Source of the DNA: Eubacterium ruminantium | Lineage (GTDB): Bacteria; Bacillota; Clostridia; Lachnospirales; Lachnospiraceae | NCBI RefSeq assembly: GCF_900167085.1 | Contig: NZ_FUXA01000008.1 | Coordinates: 1-64,000, forward strand | Reading direction: 5' to 3' | Length of the DNA stretch: 64,000 nt | Part shown: in pieces, positions 55,563 through 64,000 of the stretch | How positions within the stretch are numbered: position 1 is the stretch's first letter | Layout: every line of letters begins with the position of its first letter | Translations under genes and position numbers: made by a program | The notes under the pieces: generated by a model | The model's database searches: none | What the model was told of the DNA's origin: nothing | Seen by the model: only the letters and a program-made list of their open reading frames with translations

Positions 55563-57320
55563 TTATTTATCTTTCTTACTGATATATTTGTTGAGTGTAT
55601 CAACAACAGTGCTGAGGTTATAAGGCTTTGCAATATAATCATCGAGCTGATTTTCAATGATCCTTTCCTTATCACCAAACATCGCTCTTGCTGTAACGGC
55701 AATGATAGGAAGTCTCTTTTTATGTTCTTTCTGCTCAATCTTTCTGATTTCCTGAGTAGCTGCGATACCGTCCATTACCGGCATCTGAACATCGAAGAGG
55801 GCTGCATCATAACTCTTCTGCTTGAAGAGCTCGATGGCCTTCTCACCATTTTCAGCTATATCATATGAGAAGCCTGCCATACCGAGAAGCTTTCCGATAA
55901 CCTGCTGGTTAACCGGCTCGTCCTCTGCAACAAGTATCCTTGCATTATTTCCGTTAGCATTGATAGAAAATACTGCCGGATTCTCAAGTTCCTTATGCTC
56001 TTCCTCAACCTCAGCTGCCTTAACAACCTTAAGAGGAATCTCAGCGATAAATGTAGAACCTATTCCTTCCTTACTCTGAACAGTAATAGTACCATTCATG
56101 AGTTCTGTAATCTGCTTACTGATTACAAGTCCAAGTCCCGAACCACCATACTTTCTTGTATCCGAACCATCGACCTGTGAGAATCTTACGAAAAGCTTGC
56201 CCATATTGGCATCTGATATACCAATACCTGTATCGGCTACCGCCATACGAAGTCTTATCTGTTCATTTACATCATCAAGTGCTGCAATCTTAACCCTTAC
56301 TCCACCTTCTGAAGTAAACTTGATGGCATTTGAAAGCATACAGTTAAGTACCTGCTGAATTCTCTGTCCATCTGCTTTAACAAGTTTAGGAATATTATTA
56401 CCGAAGCTAAGATCAAGTGAAATAGCTTTTTGTGTAGCTGCAGGAACATGTGCTGCAACAGTCTCTTCGATCGCTGCTCTGATATCACATATCTCTTCTT
56501 TGATCTTATACTTACCTGCTTCAAGCTTACTGATATCAAGGATATCATTTATAAGTCTGAGGAGGTTATCCGCACAATTCTTTGCTGTAATAAGATTATC
56601 TCTGTAATCTGCCTGAAGGTCATCAGCCATAAGAGTTAACTGAATCATTCCGAGAATACCATTAATAGGTGTTCTGATCTCGTGACTCATATTTGCAAGG
56701 AACTCAGCCTGAGTCTTATATGCTGCATTGGCATCATCGATAGCCTTTGAAAGCTTACCTTCTGTTTCCTTCTGCTCTGTAACATCGATAACAACCATGT
56801 TGATATGGTCTGCTTCTGATTTGTACATAACAGTATTAAATACTTTACCAAGTTTTTCCATCGTGATCTCAACGTCCATAAGATCACCTTCCTTGGTGCC
56901 TGAGTTGTTATATGCACTGAACCATGCATTAATATCCTGAAGAACTTCGATATTACTTTCTCCAAGTATCTTGTCCTGAAAATCCGGCTGATCAAGATTG
57001 AAATATGCTCCGAATGTTTCATTTGCATCGACCATCTGATATCCTGTAACCGTTCCTGTATGATCAGTTATGATCTTTGCCTGAGCGAATCCGATAGGAA
57101 GATTCATGAAAAGTTTTCTGTACTTATCGTTCTTCTTACTTCCATTCGATCTCATGCTGGTATTCATGAACATGATGATTATCACACCAAGTTCCGCTAC
57201 CAAAAGCAGTATTCCAACAACCGTATTACCCGCTAATACACCGACAACACCCAGCACACCGACTATAAGAGCAGTTACGATACCCAACTGCTGGTTATTC
57301 ATATCTCTAAGCTTTTCCAT
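55563..57320 (-). CDS. Hybrid sensor histidine kinase with one receiver domain
   Basis: A 585-residue protein: two N-terminal membrane helices (about 12-52), a PAS-like domain (65-175), a HisKA domain with His213 in NMSHEIRTPINGILG, a HATPase domain (MLSNAIKFTSEGG, DTGIGISDAN, GGSGLGLVISKQI) and a C-terminal receiver with Asp510 in LFDVQMPVMDG. There is almost no extracellular loop between the helices, so sensing is probably in the membrane or cytoplasm. It has no DNA-binding output and is followed by two terminators. Confidence 0.92.
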   Translation of the reverse strand: MEKLRDMNNQQLGIVTALIVGVLGVVGVLAGNTVVGILLLVAELGVIIIMFMNTSMRSNGSKKNDKYRKLFMNLPIGFAQAKIITDHTGTVTGYQMVDANETFGAYFNLDQPDFQDKILGESNIEVLQDINAWFSAYNNSGTKEGDLMDVEITMEKLGKVFNTVMYKSEADHINMVVIDVTEQKETEGKLSKAIDDANAAYKTQAEFLANMSHEIRTPINGILGMIQLTLMADDLQADYRDNLITAKNCADNLLRLINDILDISKLEAGKYKIKEEICDIRAAIEETVAAHVPAATQKAISLDLSFGNNIPKLVKADGQRIQQVLNCMLSNAIKFTSEGGVRVKIAALDDVNEQIRLRMAVADTGIGISDANMGKLFVRFSQVDGSDTRKYGGSGLGLVISKQITELMNGTITVQSKEGIGSTFIAEIPLKVVKAAEVEEEHKELENPAVFSINANGNNARILVAEDEPVNQQVIGKLLGMAGFSYDIAENGEKAIELFKQKSYDAALFDVQMPVMDGIAATQEIRKIEQKEHKKRLPIIAVTARAMFGDKERIIENQLDDYIAKPYNLSTVVDTLNKYISKKDK

Positions 57321-57432
57321 AAGCTTTACCCCTTACATCCTTTCATTTTGATTTATTATACCCAATATATAGGGTTTCCGTTCTATAAAATACACAAAAT
57401 ATTTTACTATAAATAGCTATTATGGTCAAATA

Positions 57433-60400
57433 TTATTTAGGCTGTGCAGGCGTGTAAATACTGTGCTTTTTCTTTGCGCCGAATGAATTTCTGCCAATGA
57501 TAAAGATAAATATTCCCCAGGATATTGCCATGATCAGAAGGCCCGGATAGAATCCCGGAGCTGTATAATAAAATTCTACAGTATGCTCTCCTTCCGTAAG
57601 CTCTATACCCATAAATGCATTCTGGACTTTTTCTATCTTTACTTTCTTTCCGTCAACCTTGGCACTCCATCCCTCATCATAAGGAATAGCTGCAAATAAT
57701 GTGCCGGCTTCCTCTACGAAAATCTTTCCTTTAATATATCCGTCTTTAGCTTCTTTTACATCGAGACTTCTTGAATTGATCGTCTCATACTGCTCTTTAA
57801 GGGTATCTCTGTTTAACTGCGCAAAATCAAATCTTATCGATCCCGAACTAGAGTATGAATCATTAAATTCCACTGAAATCTCAACTTCGTCTCCTTCCTT
57901 AAGATCGCCCATATCAAAGATCTGACTCTGATAACGGTCAAAGGCCATCTGTACGGAATTAACATGATATCTTACTTTATAAACATTATTTGCTATGATA
58001 TCCACCACATAATGTCCCGGCTTATCGACTGTAAAGCTGGCCTTTACCTTAGGTTTTCCGGTATCATCTGCGGAATATCCCACAAGATCTTCGTCATTTC
58101 CATCTACCCACGGATGACATCTTTCTCCGGTTGTTTCCATTTTGAAATGAGCATCTTCATAAACCTGTTTCTCTATACCTGAAGCTCGTGAAACCATTTT
58201 ATTTACATTACTGATGTCTTTACCGTTAAGAAGGTTTTCGTCGATATATTCATCACCAACCATATATGCAACAGGAAGGTCATAAATATTTTCATAAACG
58301 TTCATAGTCGGACTCTCATAAACGAGAGGAAGTGTTTCATCATTATTGTAATAATCCGCTGCAGTGGCATAGACATATTTCACACCGAGAAGCATGTTGG
58401 TTGCGTGGCATGCGCCGTAATACAGATATTCATTTGCACCTGTATAAAATCCCATATCAGCCGCTGCATCTACGACATCTCCTCTGACTGTTGAGCAGAA
58501 GATTCCGATACTGTTCATGCCGTTAAATGTAGCCTCGTCAAGGATCTTCGGGTTGATCATATCTTCTCTGTAGAAAAACTGTCCCTCGGTTTTCGCACGG
58601 TCAGCCATTTCATTTTGGATTTCCTCCATGGCAGAGGCTCTTTCCATATAATCGGATGCCTCAGCAGCACCGATCTCATTAATACAGTTAGTTCCGTTGG
58701 CGATAATCTCACCAAGGATGGCAACTGCGATTATTATATTAAATACCTTTGAACGCTTATATTTCAGACTCTTTAACATGCTGAGTACATAAGCAAGTAT
58801 TGTAAGTCCCACGGTGCAGATCACCGCAACGTTCATATAATCACTAAACTTCTTTGTATTGTCGTAAATAGTATAACACCAGAATCCGCCTGCTAAGAAT
58901 AAGGCTGAAGTTATGTAATATCCACTGACGTATCTTAATCTCAGCGCTACCTTATACGCTATTGTCAAAAGAACAAATGTATAAAGGAATGCGAATCTGT
59001 TCGGAATTCCATACTGATCATGGAAACCATGCCAGAAGAAATTCAGCTGAACATTATTAAATGACATCATCAGGAATACAAGCAGCAGAACCTTACTTAT
59101 TCTCTTGTATAATTTCTCCCTTTCAAGAAAGAGATATATAAGTGCCAAGAAGAATGTGATGATACCGCAGTAAAGATTTATACCGCCATCAAAAGTCTGC
59201 ATTTTTATCGGCTTTGTCCAGAAAAGCTGGGCCTTAAATATTTCTCTGATGTTCTGATACCATTCCCACTTTGGTATTTCGATCTTTCCTGCAGCCGTCT
59301 TCATAATACCGAGATAAGCTGTCAGTAGTGAAACCGCAGTCATACCTGCAGCGAGGATTGAATATAATGCAAATCTTATTCCGTTTGCGAAGAACTTCTT
59401 CACTCCTCCATGAGACTCTGTAAGGAACCAAAGTACCAGGAAAACGCATATCATAAATGCTATGTAATAATTACAGAACAGACAATATGCAAGGGACAGA
59501 CAGTAAAGTTTAGGTCCCTTCCCTTCCATGAGTCGCTCAAATCCGAGAACAATAAGCGGAAGAACCATGATGCAGTCCAGCCACATTATATTCCACATAT
59601 ATCCGAGAACGTAATTATTTATAGCATATGCAACACTGAATGCTGTTATAAGAGTAGAATTTCTGACTCCACCCTTATGTCTTGAAAGAAAATATCCGAA
59701 GCTTCCTGCCGAGAAAACAATCTTGAGTGCTGTAAGAATGCTGATAAATGTAGGTATGTCAGCCCTCTTAAAAAGTATAACAAGAATATTTACCGGACTC
59801 GAAAGGTAATAGAAGAATAAAGACTGGAAGTTAACTCCCATTCCCACCTTCCATGTATAGAACATGCTTCCGTGTGAAAGAAGCTTCGTTCTGTAATCCG
59901 AGAAAAACGGAACATACTGATGAATGCTGTCTACCATTGTGTAAGCCCTGCCACCGAAAGGACCGACATTCACAACTATCATCACAACCATCATGAATAC
60001 AAATGTAATGAGTACGCCAAGGATCCATGACCAGTTATCAAGTATCTTCTGACTGAGCTTCTTCTCATTTTTCTTAAATACAAGAAGCTTACTCATGAAA
60101 TAATTGATAACTATAACAAGAAACTGAACTATAAATTTTGAAATAAATTCATTCAGTCTCAAACTGTCGCAGAGGAATGCAAATCCGAATACCTCTACGA
60201 ACATTGCAAAAAGTCTGGCTCCGACAAATCTTACTGCTTCAAGTATTACGCCTTCTTTACTGTCCTGCTTACTTTTAAAAACGAAGAATTTTGCGGCAAA
60301 ATAAGCAAAACATATCGCGCAGCATATAGCTATAACATTACATATATTTCTATCAATCCCTGTGAGATGACGAAGCAGGAAGAAAGTCACAAGGTTGACC

Positions 60401-60474
60401 ATCGTGGTACATCCGCCGGCAAAAATATAGCGGATCTTATCATTATCAAATAGTTTTTTTATAAACGCTTTCAT
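57433..60474 (-). CDS. GtrA-YfhO fusion membrane protein
   Basis: A protein of about 1013 residues. Residues 1-135 are a GtrA-like domain with four helices (YIFAGGCTTMVNLVTFFLLR, SKFIVQFLVIVINYFMSKLL), a family linked to movement of lipid-linked sugars. From about 150 it is a YfhO-type protein: many membrane helices to about 600 with the motif DSIHQYVPFFSDYRTKLLSH, then an extracellular beta-rich domain and a last helix at about 985. YfhO proteins are GT-C-like and act in glycosylation of teichoic acids or other cell-wall glycans. ATG at 60474 is used; a TTG four codons upstream is also possible. It follows the GH9 gene by 28 bp. Confidence 0.87.
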   Translation of the reverse strand: MKAFIKKLFDNDKIRYIFAGGCTTMVNLVTFFLLRHLTGIDRNICNVIAICCAICFAYFAAKFFVFKSKQDSKEGVILEAVRFVGARLFAMFVEVFGFAFLCDSLRLNEFISKFIVQFLVIVINYFMSKLLVFKKNEKKLSQKILDNWSWILGVLITFVFMMVVMIVVNVGPFGGRAYTMVDSIHQYVPFFSDYRTKLLSHGSMFYTWKVGMGVNFQSLFFYYLSSPVNILVILFKRADIPTFISILTALKIVFSAGSFGYFLSRHKGGVRNSTLITAFSVAYAINNYVLGYMWNIMWLDCIMVLPLIVLGFERLMEGKGPKLYCLSLAYCLFCNYYIAFMICVFLVLWFLTESHGGVKKFFANGIRFALYSILAAGMTAVSLLTAYLGIMKTAAGKIEIPKWEWYQNIREIFKAQLFWTKPIKMQTFDGGINLYCGIITFFLALIYLFLEREKLYKRISKVLLLVFLMMSFNNVQLNFFWHGFHDQYGIPNRFAFLYTFVLLTIAYKVALRLRYVSGYYITSALFLAGGFWCYTIYDNTKKFSDYMNVAVICTVGLTILAYVLSMLKSLKYKRSKVFNIIIAVAILGEIIANGTNCINEIGAAEASDYMERASAMEEIQNEMADRAKTEGQFFYREDMINPKILDEATFNGMNSIGIFCSTVRGDVVDAAADMGFYTGANEYLYYGACHATNMLLGVKYVYATAADYYNNDETLPLVYESPTMNVYENIYDLPVAYMVGDEYIDENLLNGKDISNVNKMVSRASGIEKQVYEDAHFKMETTGERCHPWVDGNDEDLVGYSADDTGKPKVKASFTVDKPGHYVVDIIANNVYKVRYHVNSVQMAFDRYQSQIFDMGDLKEGDEVEISVEFNDSYSSSGSIRFDFAQLNRDTLKEQYETINSRSLDVKEAKDGYIKGKIFVEEAGTLFAAIPYDEGWSAKVDGKKVKIEKVQNAFMGIELTEGEHTVEFYYTAPGFYPGLLIMAISWGIFIFIIGRNSFGAKKKHSIYTPAQPK

Positions 60475-60502
60475 CAGGTTATCCAATCATTTTTAATCTA
60501 GT

Positions 60503-62821
60503 TTATTTAAATGCAGACATGAGGCAGATAAGCGGAGAATTCCAATAAATAGCTATCTCATTAAGTGAATATGCCTGCTCATTATCCGCATAGCAAAGCG
60601 CAGGAGGGATGTCCTTAAGAACCGCCTGAGCATATGTGTCCTCACGATTTGAATTCGGTCCACCGACAAGCATACCCTTCATACTCTTTCCAAGAACCTG
60701 TGACGGTCTGTGGTGTGGATGGATTGGTGAAACAGTTCCGTATCCTGTAACGAAACAATATCCAAGTGCATTATTTCCAAGTAGATAATCCAACTGTTTC
60801 TTCGCAAGTTCCATATATTTATCGGCAGAATCATCACTTCCGTTAATCTCTGCAGCCATCATAAGAAGCATGCCGTCATTTGCAACGGACATATTACTTC
60901 CCCATGGATAATCAGTATCAAGCGCTACATTAAATCCTGATTGTGAGGCAAGCTGATATATCTCTTCAGCTCTCATTAAAATAGCTTCTCTACCTTTTTC
61001 AACTATATCTTCAATATCATCAGGGTCTGTTTTAAGCAGAGCATAAAATGCATAAGTACCCATATCAGCCCATCCGAGTCCCATCTGAAGATTCTCTTTA
61101 TAAAAATCTCTTACGGCCTTTTTATACTTTTCGTCCTTTGTCGCTCTGTAGAGTGAAACCGCTCCCCAGAACTGTTCATCACTGATCTTTCCGTCAGAAT
61201 ATTCGCCTGTAACTATTTCCTTAGGATTTGTATATCCTCTATGCTTCTCAAGCTTTCCGTCGTCAATATAAGTCCATGCTTTTTCCGCAGCCGCAAGGCA
61301 CTTAGCTGCAAAGTCCTTGTCATACTTCTCATATAATCTTGAAGCATCACTCATCACTGCCACAAAGTCGCCTGTTGCAGCATAAGAAATAGGAGCAAGA
61401 TAAAGTTCCTGTGTCTCATCAACTGCCAAAACAGTATCAGGGAATCCCAGTCCTGTTACCTTATGATATACACCTCCGGACTTTTCATCCTGCATTTTAA
61501 GCATCCATTCAAGTTCATAACGAGCCTCGTCAAGAAGATCCGGAACTCCGTTTCCACTTTCAGGAATACCGTAATCATCAGCTTCTTCGCCATTTTCATA
61601 TGCAATTAAAAGGTCTTCAATAGTCTTCGCACCGGCTACGACATATCGTCCGTAATCTCCGGCATCATGCCATCCGCCGCTTACATCTTTCTCTTCATCC
61701 GTTCCGAAGACCTTAGCAACCTGTGTATGACATGGTCCGTGTGCAAAATCACCTGCTATTTCCTTAGTAACTTCGCATCCGCACCTCTGGAGATATAGCA
61801 TCTTTACTACATCTTTATAGAGATCCTTATATACATCATCATCGATTGTAAATTCATATGTCTTATAGTCTCCGGACTGGATATAATAACGTCCCTTCGT
61901 CTTAACTTCAGAAAAATCTCCCTGTCTTAAGATATTTCCTGTAGCTTTGCTATCGATGGGATCATTATATTTTCCCTGATAAACCTCTTCGCCTGTTTCC
62001 GCATTTATCACATAGAAAGTATTGATCTTCTCTGATGCGATAGTAACGGTCTTCTTATCCTCGGTTTTATAACCTATCTGAGAGGTGTTCATTCTTGGTG
62101 GAACAGGAACAGCTTCAATCTTCTGCGCCTTTTCTGCGTCCTTTATTCCAAGTTCTATATTGTCAAAATAGATTGTGTGCTCTTCCGGATTTTCGTTCAT
62201 ATCTTCCATTTTTCCCAAATTAAATACTAATCGCGGAGCCGGGTCTGAAGGCTCATTCATCTTAATATCAACATCTATCGTGGTAACTTCCGGTCCTATC
62301 TGTATATACTCACCGGCATATGCATGATAATCGCCGCCGTTCATCTGAAGTCGCCACTCGATAGTTCGTTCAATATCGCATCTTACGTCGAATTTATAAT
62401 TATATACACAATCCTGACTCAGCTGAAATCCGTCATGGAATATCTGATTAGCATAATCAAGTGTTCCGACATTTAAAATCTTTACCGCCAACTCTTTATT
62501 GACTGCTTTTATATTGCAGGCACCTCCGTTGGTATATGTAACAAATCCATCCTCAGAATTATTGTCAAAATCAATTCGAAGAACATCCTGACCGTCTTGA
62601 ATATCTTCCATATCAGCTTCATGGAAATACGGTGCATCATCTTCAAGTATCACTTCTTCTCCGGGTTCTTCTGTAACAGTCATTTCTTCTGTTACGGATC
62701 CGGATGTGCTTACAGAATCTTTCTCCTCAGTCTTTCCTTCATCCTTCTTGCCGCAGCCTGCCATCGCAAATGTCATTCCCGCAACCAGAATACCGGCAAC
62801 TATTCTTTTCCTCCTAAGCAT
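60503..62821 (-). CDS. GH9 cellulase, surface lipoprotein with CBM and Ig-like domains
   Basis: A 772-residue lipoprotein. The signal peptide ends in the lipobox MAGC (Cys about 22), followed by a Glu/Thr-rich linker. A CBM4/9-like beta-sandwich spans about 50-220, a CelD-type Ig-like domain about 230-330, and the GH9 catalytic domain the rest: GGWHDAGDYGRYVVAG (catalytic Asp pair), HPHHRPSQ and the acid Glu in SLNEIAIYWNSPL. It cleaves beta-1,4-glucan at the cell surface. Start at 62821 follows GGGAGGA; the longer in-frame start would precede the signal sequence. Confidence 0.94.
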   Translation of the reverse strand: MLRRKRIVAGILVAGMTFAMAGCGKKDEGKTEEKDSVSTSGSVTEEMTVTEEPGEEVILEDDAPYFHEADMEDIQDGQDVLRIDFDNNSEDGFVTYTNGGACNIKAVNKELAVKILNVGTLDYANQIFHDGFQLSQDCVYNYKFDVRCDIERTIEWRLQMNGGDYHAYAGEYIQIGPEVTTIDVDIKMNEPSDPAPRLVFNLGKMEDMNENPEEHTIYFDNIELGIKDAEKAQKIEAVPVPPRMNTSQIGYKTEDKKTVTIASEKINTFYVINAETGEEVYQGKYNDPIDSKATGNILRQGDFSEVKTKGRYYIQSGDYKTYEFTIDDDVYKDLYKDVVKMLYLQRCGCEVTKEIAGDFAHGPCHTQVAKVFGTDEEKDVSGGWHDAGDYGRYVVAGAKTIEDLLIAYENGEEADDYGIPESGNGVPDLLDEARYELEWMLKMQDEKSGGVYHKVTGLGFPDTVLAVDETQELYLAPISYAATGDFVAVMSDASRLYEKYDKDFAAKCLAAAEKAWTYIDDGKLEKHRGYTNPKEIVTGEYSDGKISDEQFWGAVSLYRATKDEKYKKAVRDFYKENLQMGLGWADMGTYAFYALLKTDPDDIEDIVEKGREAILMRAEEIYQLASQSGFNVALDTDYPWGSNMSVANDGMLLMMAAEINGSDDSADKYMELAKKQLDYLLGNNALGYCFVTGYGTVSPIHPHHRPSQVLGKSMKGMLVGGPNSNREDTYAQAVLKDIPPALCYADNEQAYSLNEIAIYWNSPLICLMSAFK

Positions 62822-62854
62822 AAGTCCTCCCTCTTCTTTTACGCTCATTTTCAG

Positions 62855-63670
62855 CTATTTAACAGATTCTATAACATCTTCCAGTTCTATATTTCCGCCG
62901 AAAATAGAAAGCGCACTTCCGACAGTAACATCAAGATTATTTTTTCCAAGTTCCTTAAGCTTCTTTATATCATCCAGAGAACCGACGCCTCCTGCATAAG
63001 TTATAGGAAGGCCGCCCCAATCTCCGAGAAGTCTTGCAACTCCTTCTTCTATACCCTTTGACTTTCCTTCAACATCCACTGCATGGATCAGGAATTCGTC
63101 AGCATAATTCTTGAACATCTCAAGAGCTTCATTATCAAGCTTTACTTCCGTAAATTTCTGCCATCTGTCGGTAACAATATAATAATCATTATCTCTTTTT
63201 CTGCAGGAAAGATCCAAAACTATCCTTTCTTTTCCCACAGCTTTTTTAAGCTTCGAAAGGCGTTCCATATCAACCTTTCCGTCTTTAAAAACATACGAAG
63301 TCACTATAATGTGAGTTGCTCCCATTTCAAGAAATGATCCCGCATTATCAGCAGTAATGCCGCCTCCTATCATAAGTCCACCCGGAAATGCATCAAGGGC
63401 CGACTTCGCCTGTTCAATGTCTTTCTTATATTCTTCACTTCCTGCCGGATTAAGAAGTATTATATGTCCGCCTGTAAGACCAAGTTTCTTATAAAGGCTT
63501 CCGTAAAATGCTCCGTCTTCCTCGGAAACAAAATTCTCTTTTGCAGAAGATACCTCATGACACACTTCATTTTCTTTAATTGAAGATAATAAATCTCCGT
63601 CTCTGAGGCTGCCTCCGACTATCTGTTTAACTTTTCCGTTATGTATATCAATACATGGTCTGAATCTCAT
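62855..63670 (-). CDS. hisA: Eukaryotic-type HisA (ProFAR isomerase)
   Basis: A 271-residue TIM barrel for the fourth step of histidine synthesis. The N-terminal MRFRPCIDIHNGKVKQIVGG has the catalytic Asp; LMIGGGITADNAGSFLEMGA and ITYAGGVGSLDDIKKL are the two phosphate-binding loops. The long segments (KENFVSEEDGAFYGSLYKKL; DLSCRKRDNDYYIVTDRWQK) match the yeast HIS6-like subgroup rather than the about 240-residue bacterial HisA. No other his gene is adjacent. It lies 33 bp before the GH9 gene and 34 bp after the AAA ATPase gene on the same strand. Confidence 0.9.
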   Translation of the reverse strand: MRFRPCIDIHNGKVKQIVGGSLRDGDLLSSIKENEVCHEVSSAKENFVSEEDGAFYGSLYKKLGLTGGHIILLNPAGSEEYKKDIEQAKSALDAFPGGLMIGGGITADNAGSFLEMGATHIIVTSYVFKDGKVDMERLSKLKKAVGKERIVLDLSCRKRDNDYYIVTDRWQKFTEVKLDNEALEMFKNYADEFLIHAVDVEGKSKGIEEGVARLLGDWGGLPITYAGGVGSLDDIKKLKELGKNNLDVTVGSALSIFGGNIELEDVIESVK

Positions 63671-63704
63671 TTTTTACGCTCCAAGTAAATTACTTTTTAG
63701 TAGC

Positions 63705-64000
63705 TTATTTCCCCTCACCTTTAAAACTTTCGATGTCATCTTCCTTAACATCTTCTATAGTAAATGTTCTGAGTGTTTCAGGTGTATTTTTCTCTAAACT
63801 TACAACACGTGATGCCTGACGTGAGATACATCTTTCTATATAATTTCTGACTTCTCTCGCATTTGCAAAATTCTCATCATGATGAAGAGCCTTGTATGTA
63901 AGATATTCTTTGACATATTTCTTTGCTTTTTTATCAGGATCATATTCCTGACGTTCGCACATTGAAAGAAAGATCTCATAAAGCTCTTCTCCGGAATAAT
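63705..64000 (-). CDS. C-terminal end of a CbxX/SpoVK-like AAA ATPase (partial)
   Basis: The frame continues beyond the right edge. The visible about 98 residues begin YSGEELYEIFLSMCERQEYD and include NAREVRNYIERCISRQASRV, which is the C-terminal lid of CbxX/CfxQ-type AAA proteins with its sensor-2 Arg. The ATPase core is outside the window. The last about 30 residues are acidic and variable. Function is not known from this fragment. Confidence 0.75.
   Translation of the reverse strand, partial: YSGEELYEIFLSMCERQEYDPDKKAKKYVKEYLTYKALHHDENFANAREVRNYIERCISRQASRVVSLEKNTPETLRTFTIEDVKEDDIESFKGEGK

Overview
The window reads as chromosome of a low-GC, xylan- and cellulose-degrading Lachnospiraceae, most like the Butyrivibrio/Pseudobutyrivibrio group of rumen Clostridia. 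This is inferred from gene content (lipoprotein GH9 cellulase, cytoplasmic GH115 alpha-glucuronidase, a complete-looking uronate operon, DUF4317 and DUF1854 proteins, many c-di-GMP and hybrid two-component proteins) and from TTGACA/TATAAT promoters with strong AGGAGG ribosome sites. No rRNA, tRNA or CRISPR array was seen.

Layout. 1-1330: end of an unidentified gene, a 20-bp tandem repeat, and a small membrane protein/XRE regulator pair. 1379-7919: a hybrid histidine kinase and a periplasmic-sensor diguanylate cyclase that share a related PAS module. 8009-10426: a decay zone with a truncated amino-acid permease, an unidentified pseudogene, an intact HAD phosphatase, five 33-bp repeats and a broken MocR regulator. 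10538-13441: tcdA, enolase and flavodoxin; the last two probably form one operon behind a promoter with a candidate metal-responsive operator. 13641-20286: uronate operon uxuA-uxaC-eda-uxuB with two tail genes, divergent from a GntR regulator; a 14-bp palindrome sits between -35 and -10 of the uxuA promoter. 21119-26766: glucuronoxylan debranching operon (PHP protein, esterase, GH115, 2-hydroxyacid dehydrogenase). 26938-43667: housekeeping and transport genes (ketopantoate reductase-like, MMPL exporter, ABC-F, TrpB2, EAL protein, DUF4317, and two ABC exporters flanking a DUF1854 gene).

43867-55430 is an accessory island. It begins with decayed mobilization genes and carries one seven-gene minus-strand operon: XRE regulator, MutH/Sau3AI-type nuclease, a protein with an EVE/PUA-like domain and a NucS-like nuclease domain, a 5-cytosine DNA methyltransferase, then three genes matching the Detocs anti-phage two-component system (large histidine kinase, stand-alone receiver, receiver-nucleosidase fusion). 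A restriction-modification layer thus appears joined to an ATP-depleting abortive-infection layer under one regulator. This is the most interesting part of the window.

55563-64000 returns to core-like genes: a hybrid histidine kinase, a GtrA-YfhO fusion, a GH9 lipoprotein cellulase, a eukaryotic-type HisA and the end of a CbxX-like AAA ATPase. The biochemical theme outside the island is plant cell wall use: GH9 attacks cellulose at the surface, GH115 and the esterase debranch imported glucuronoxylan fragments, and UxaC/UxuB/UxuA/Eda convert glucuronate towards pyruvate and glyceraldehyde-3-phosphate. KDG kinase and a uronate transporter are not in the window.
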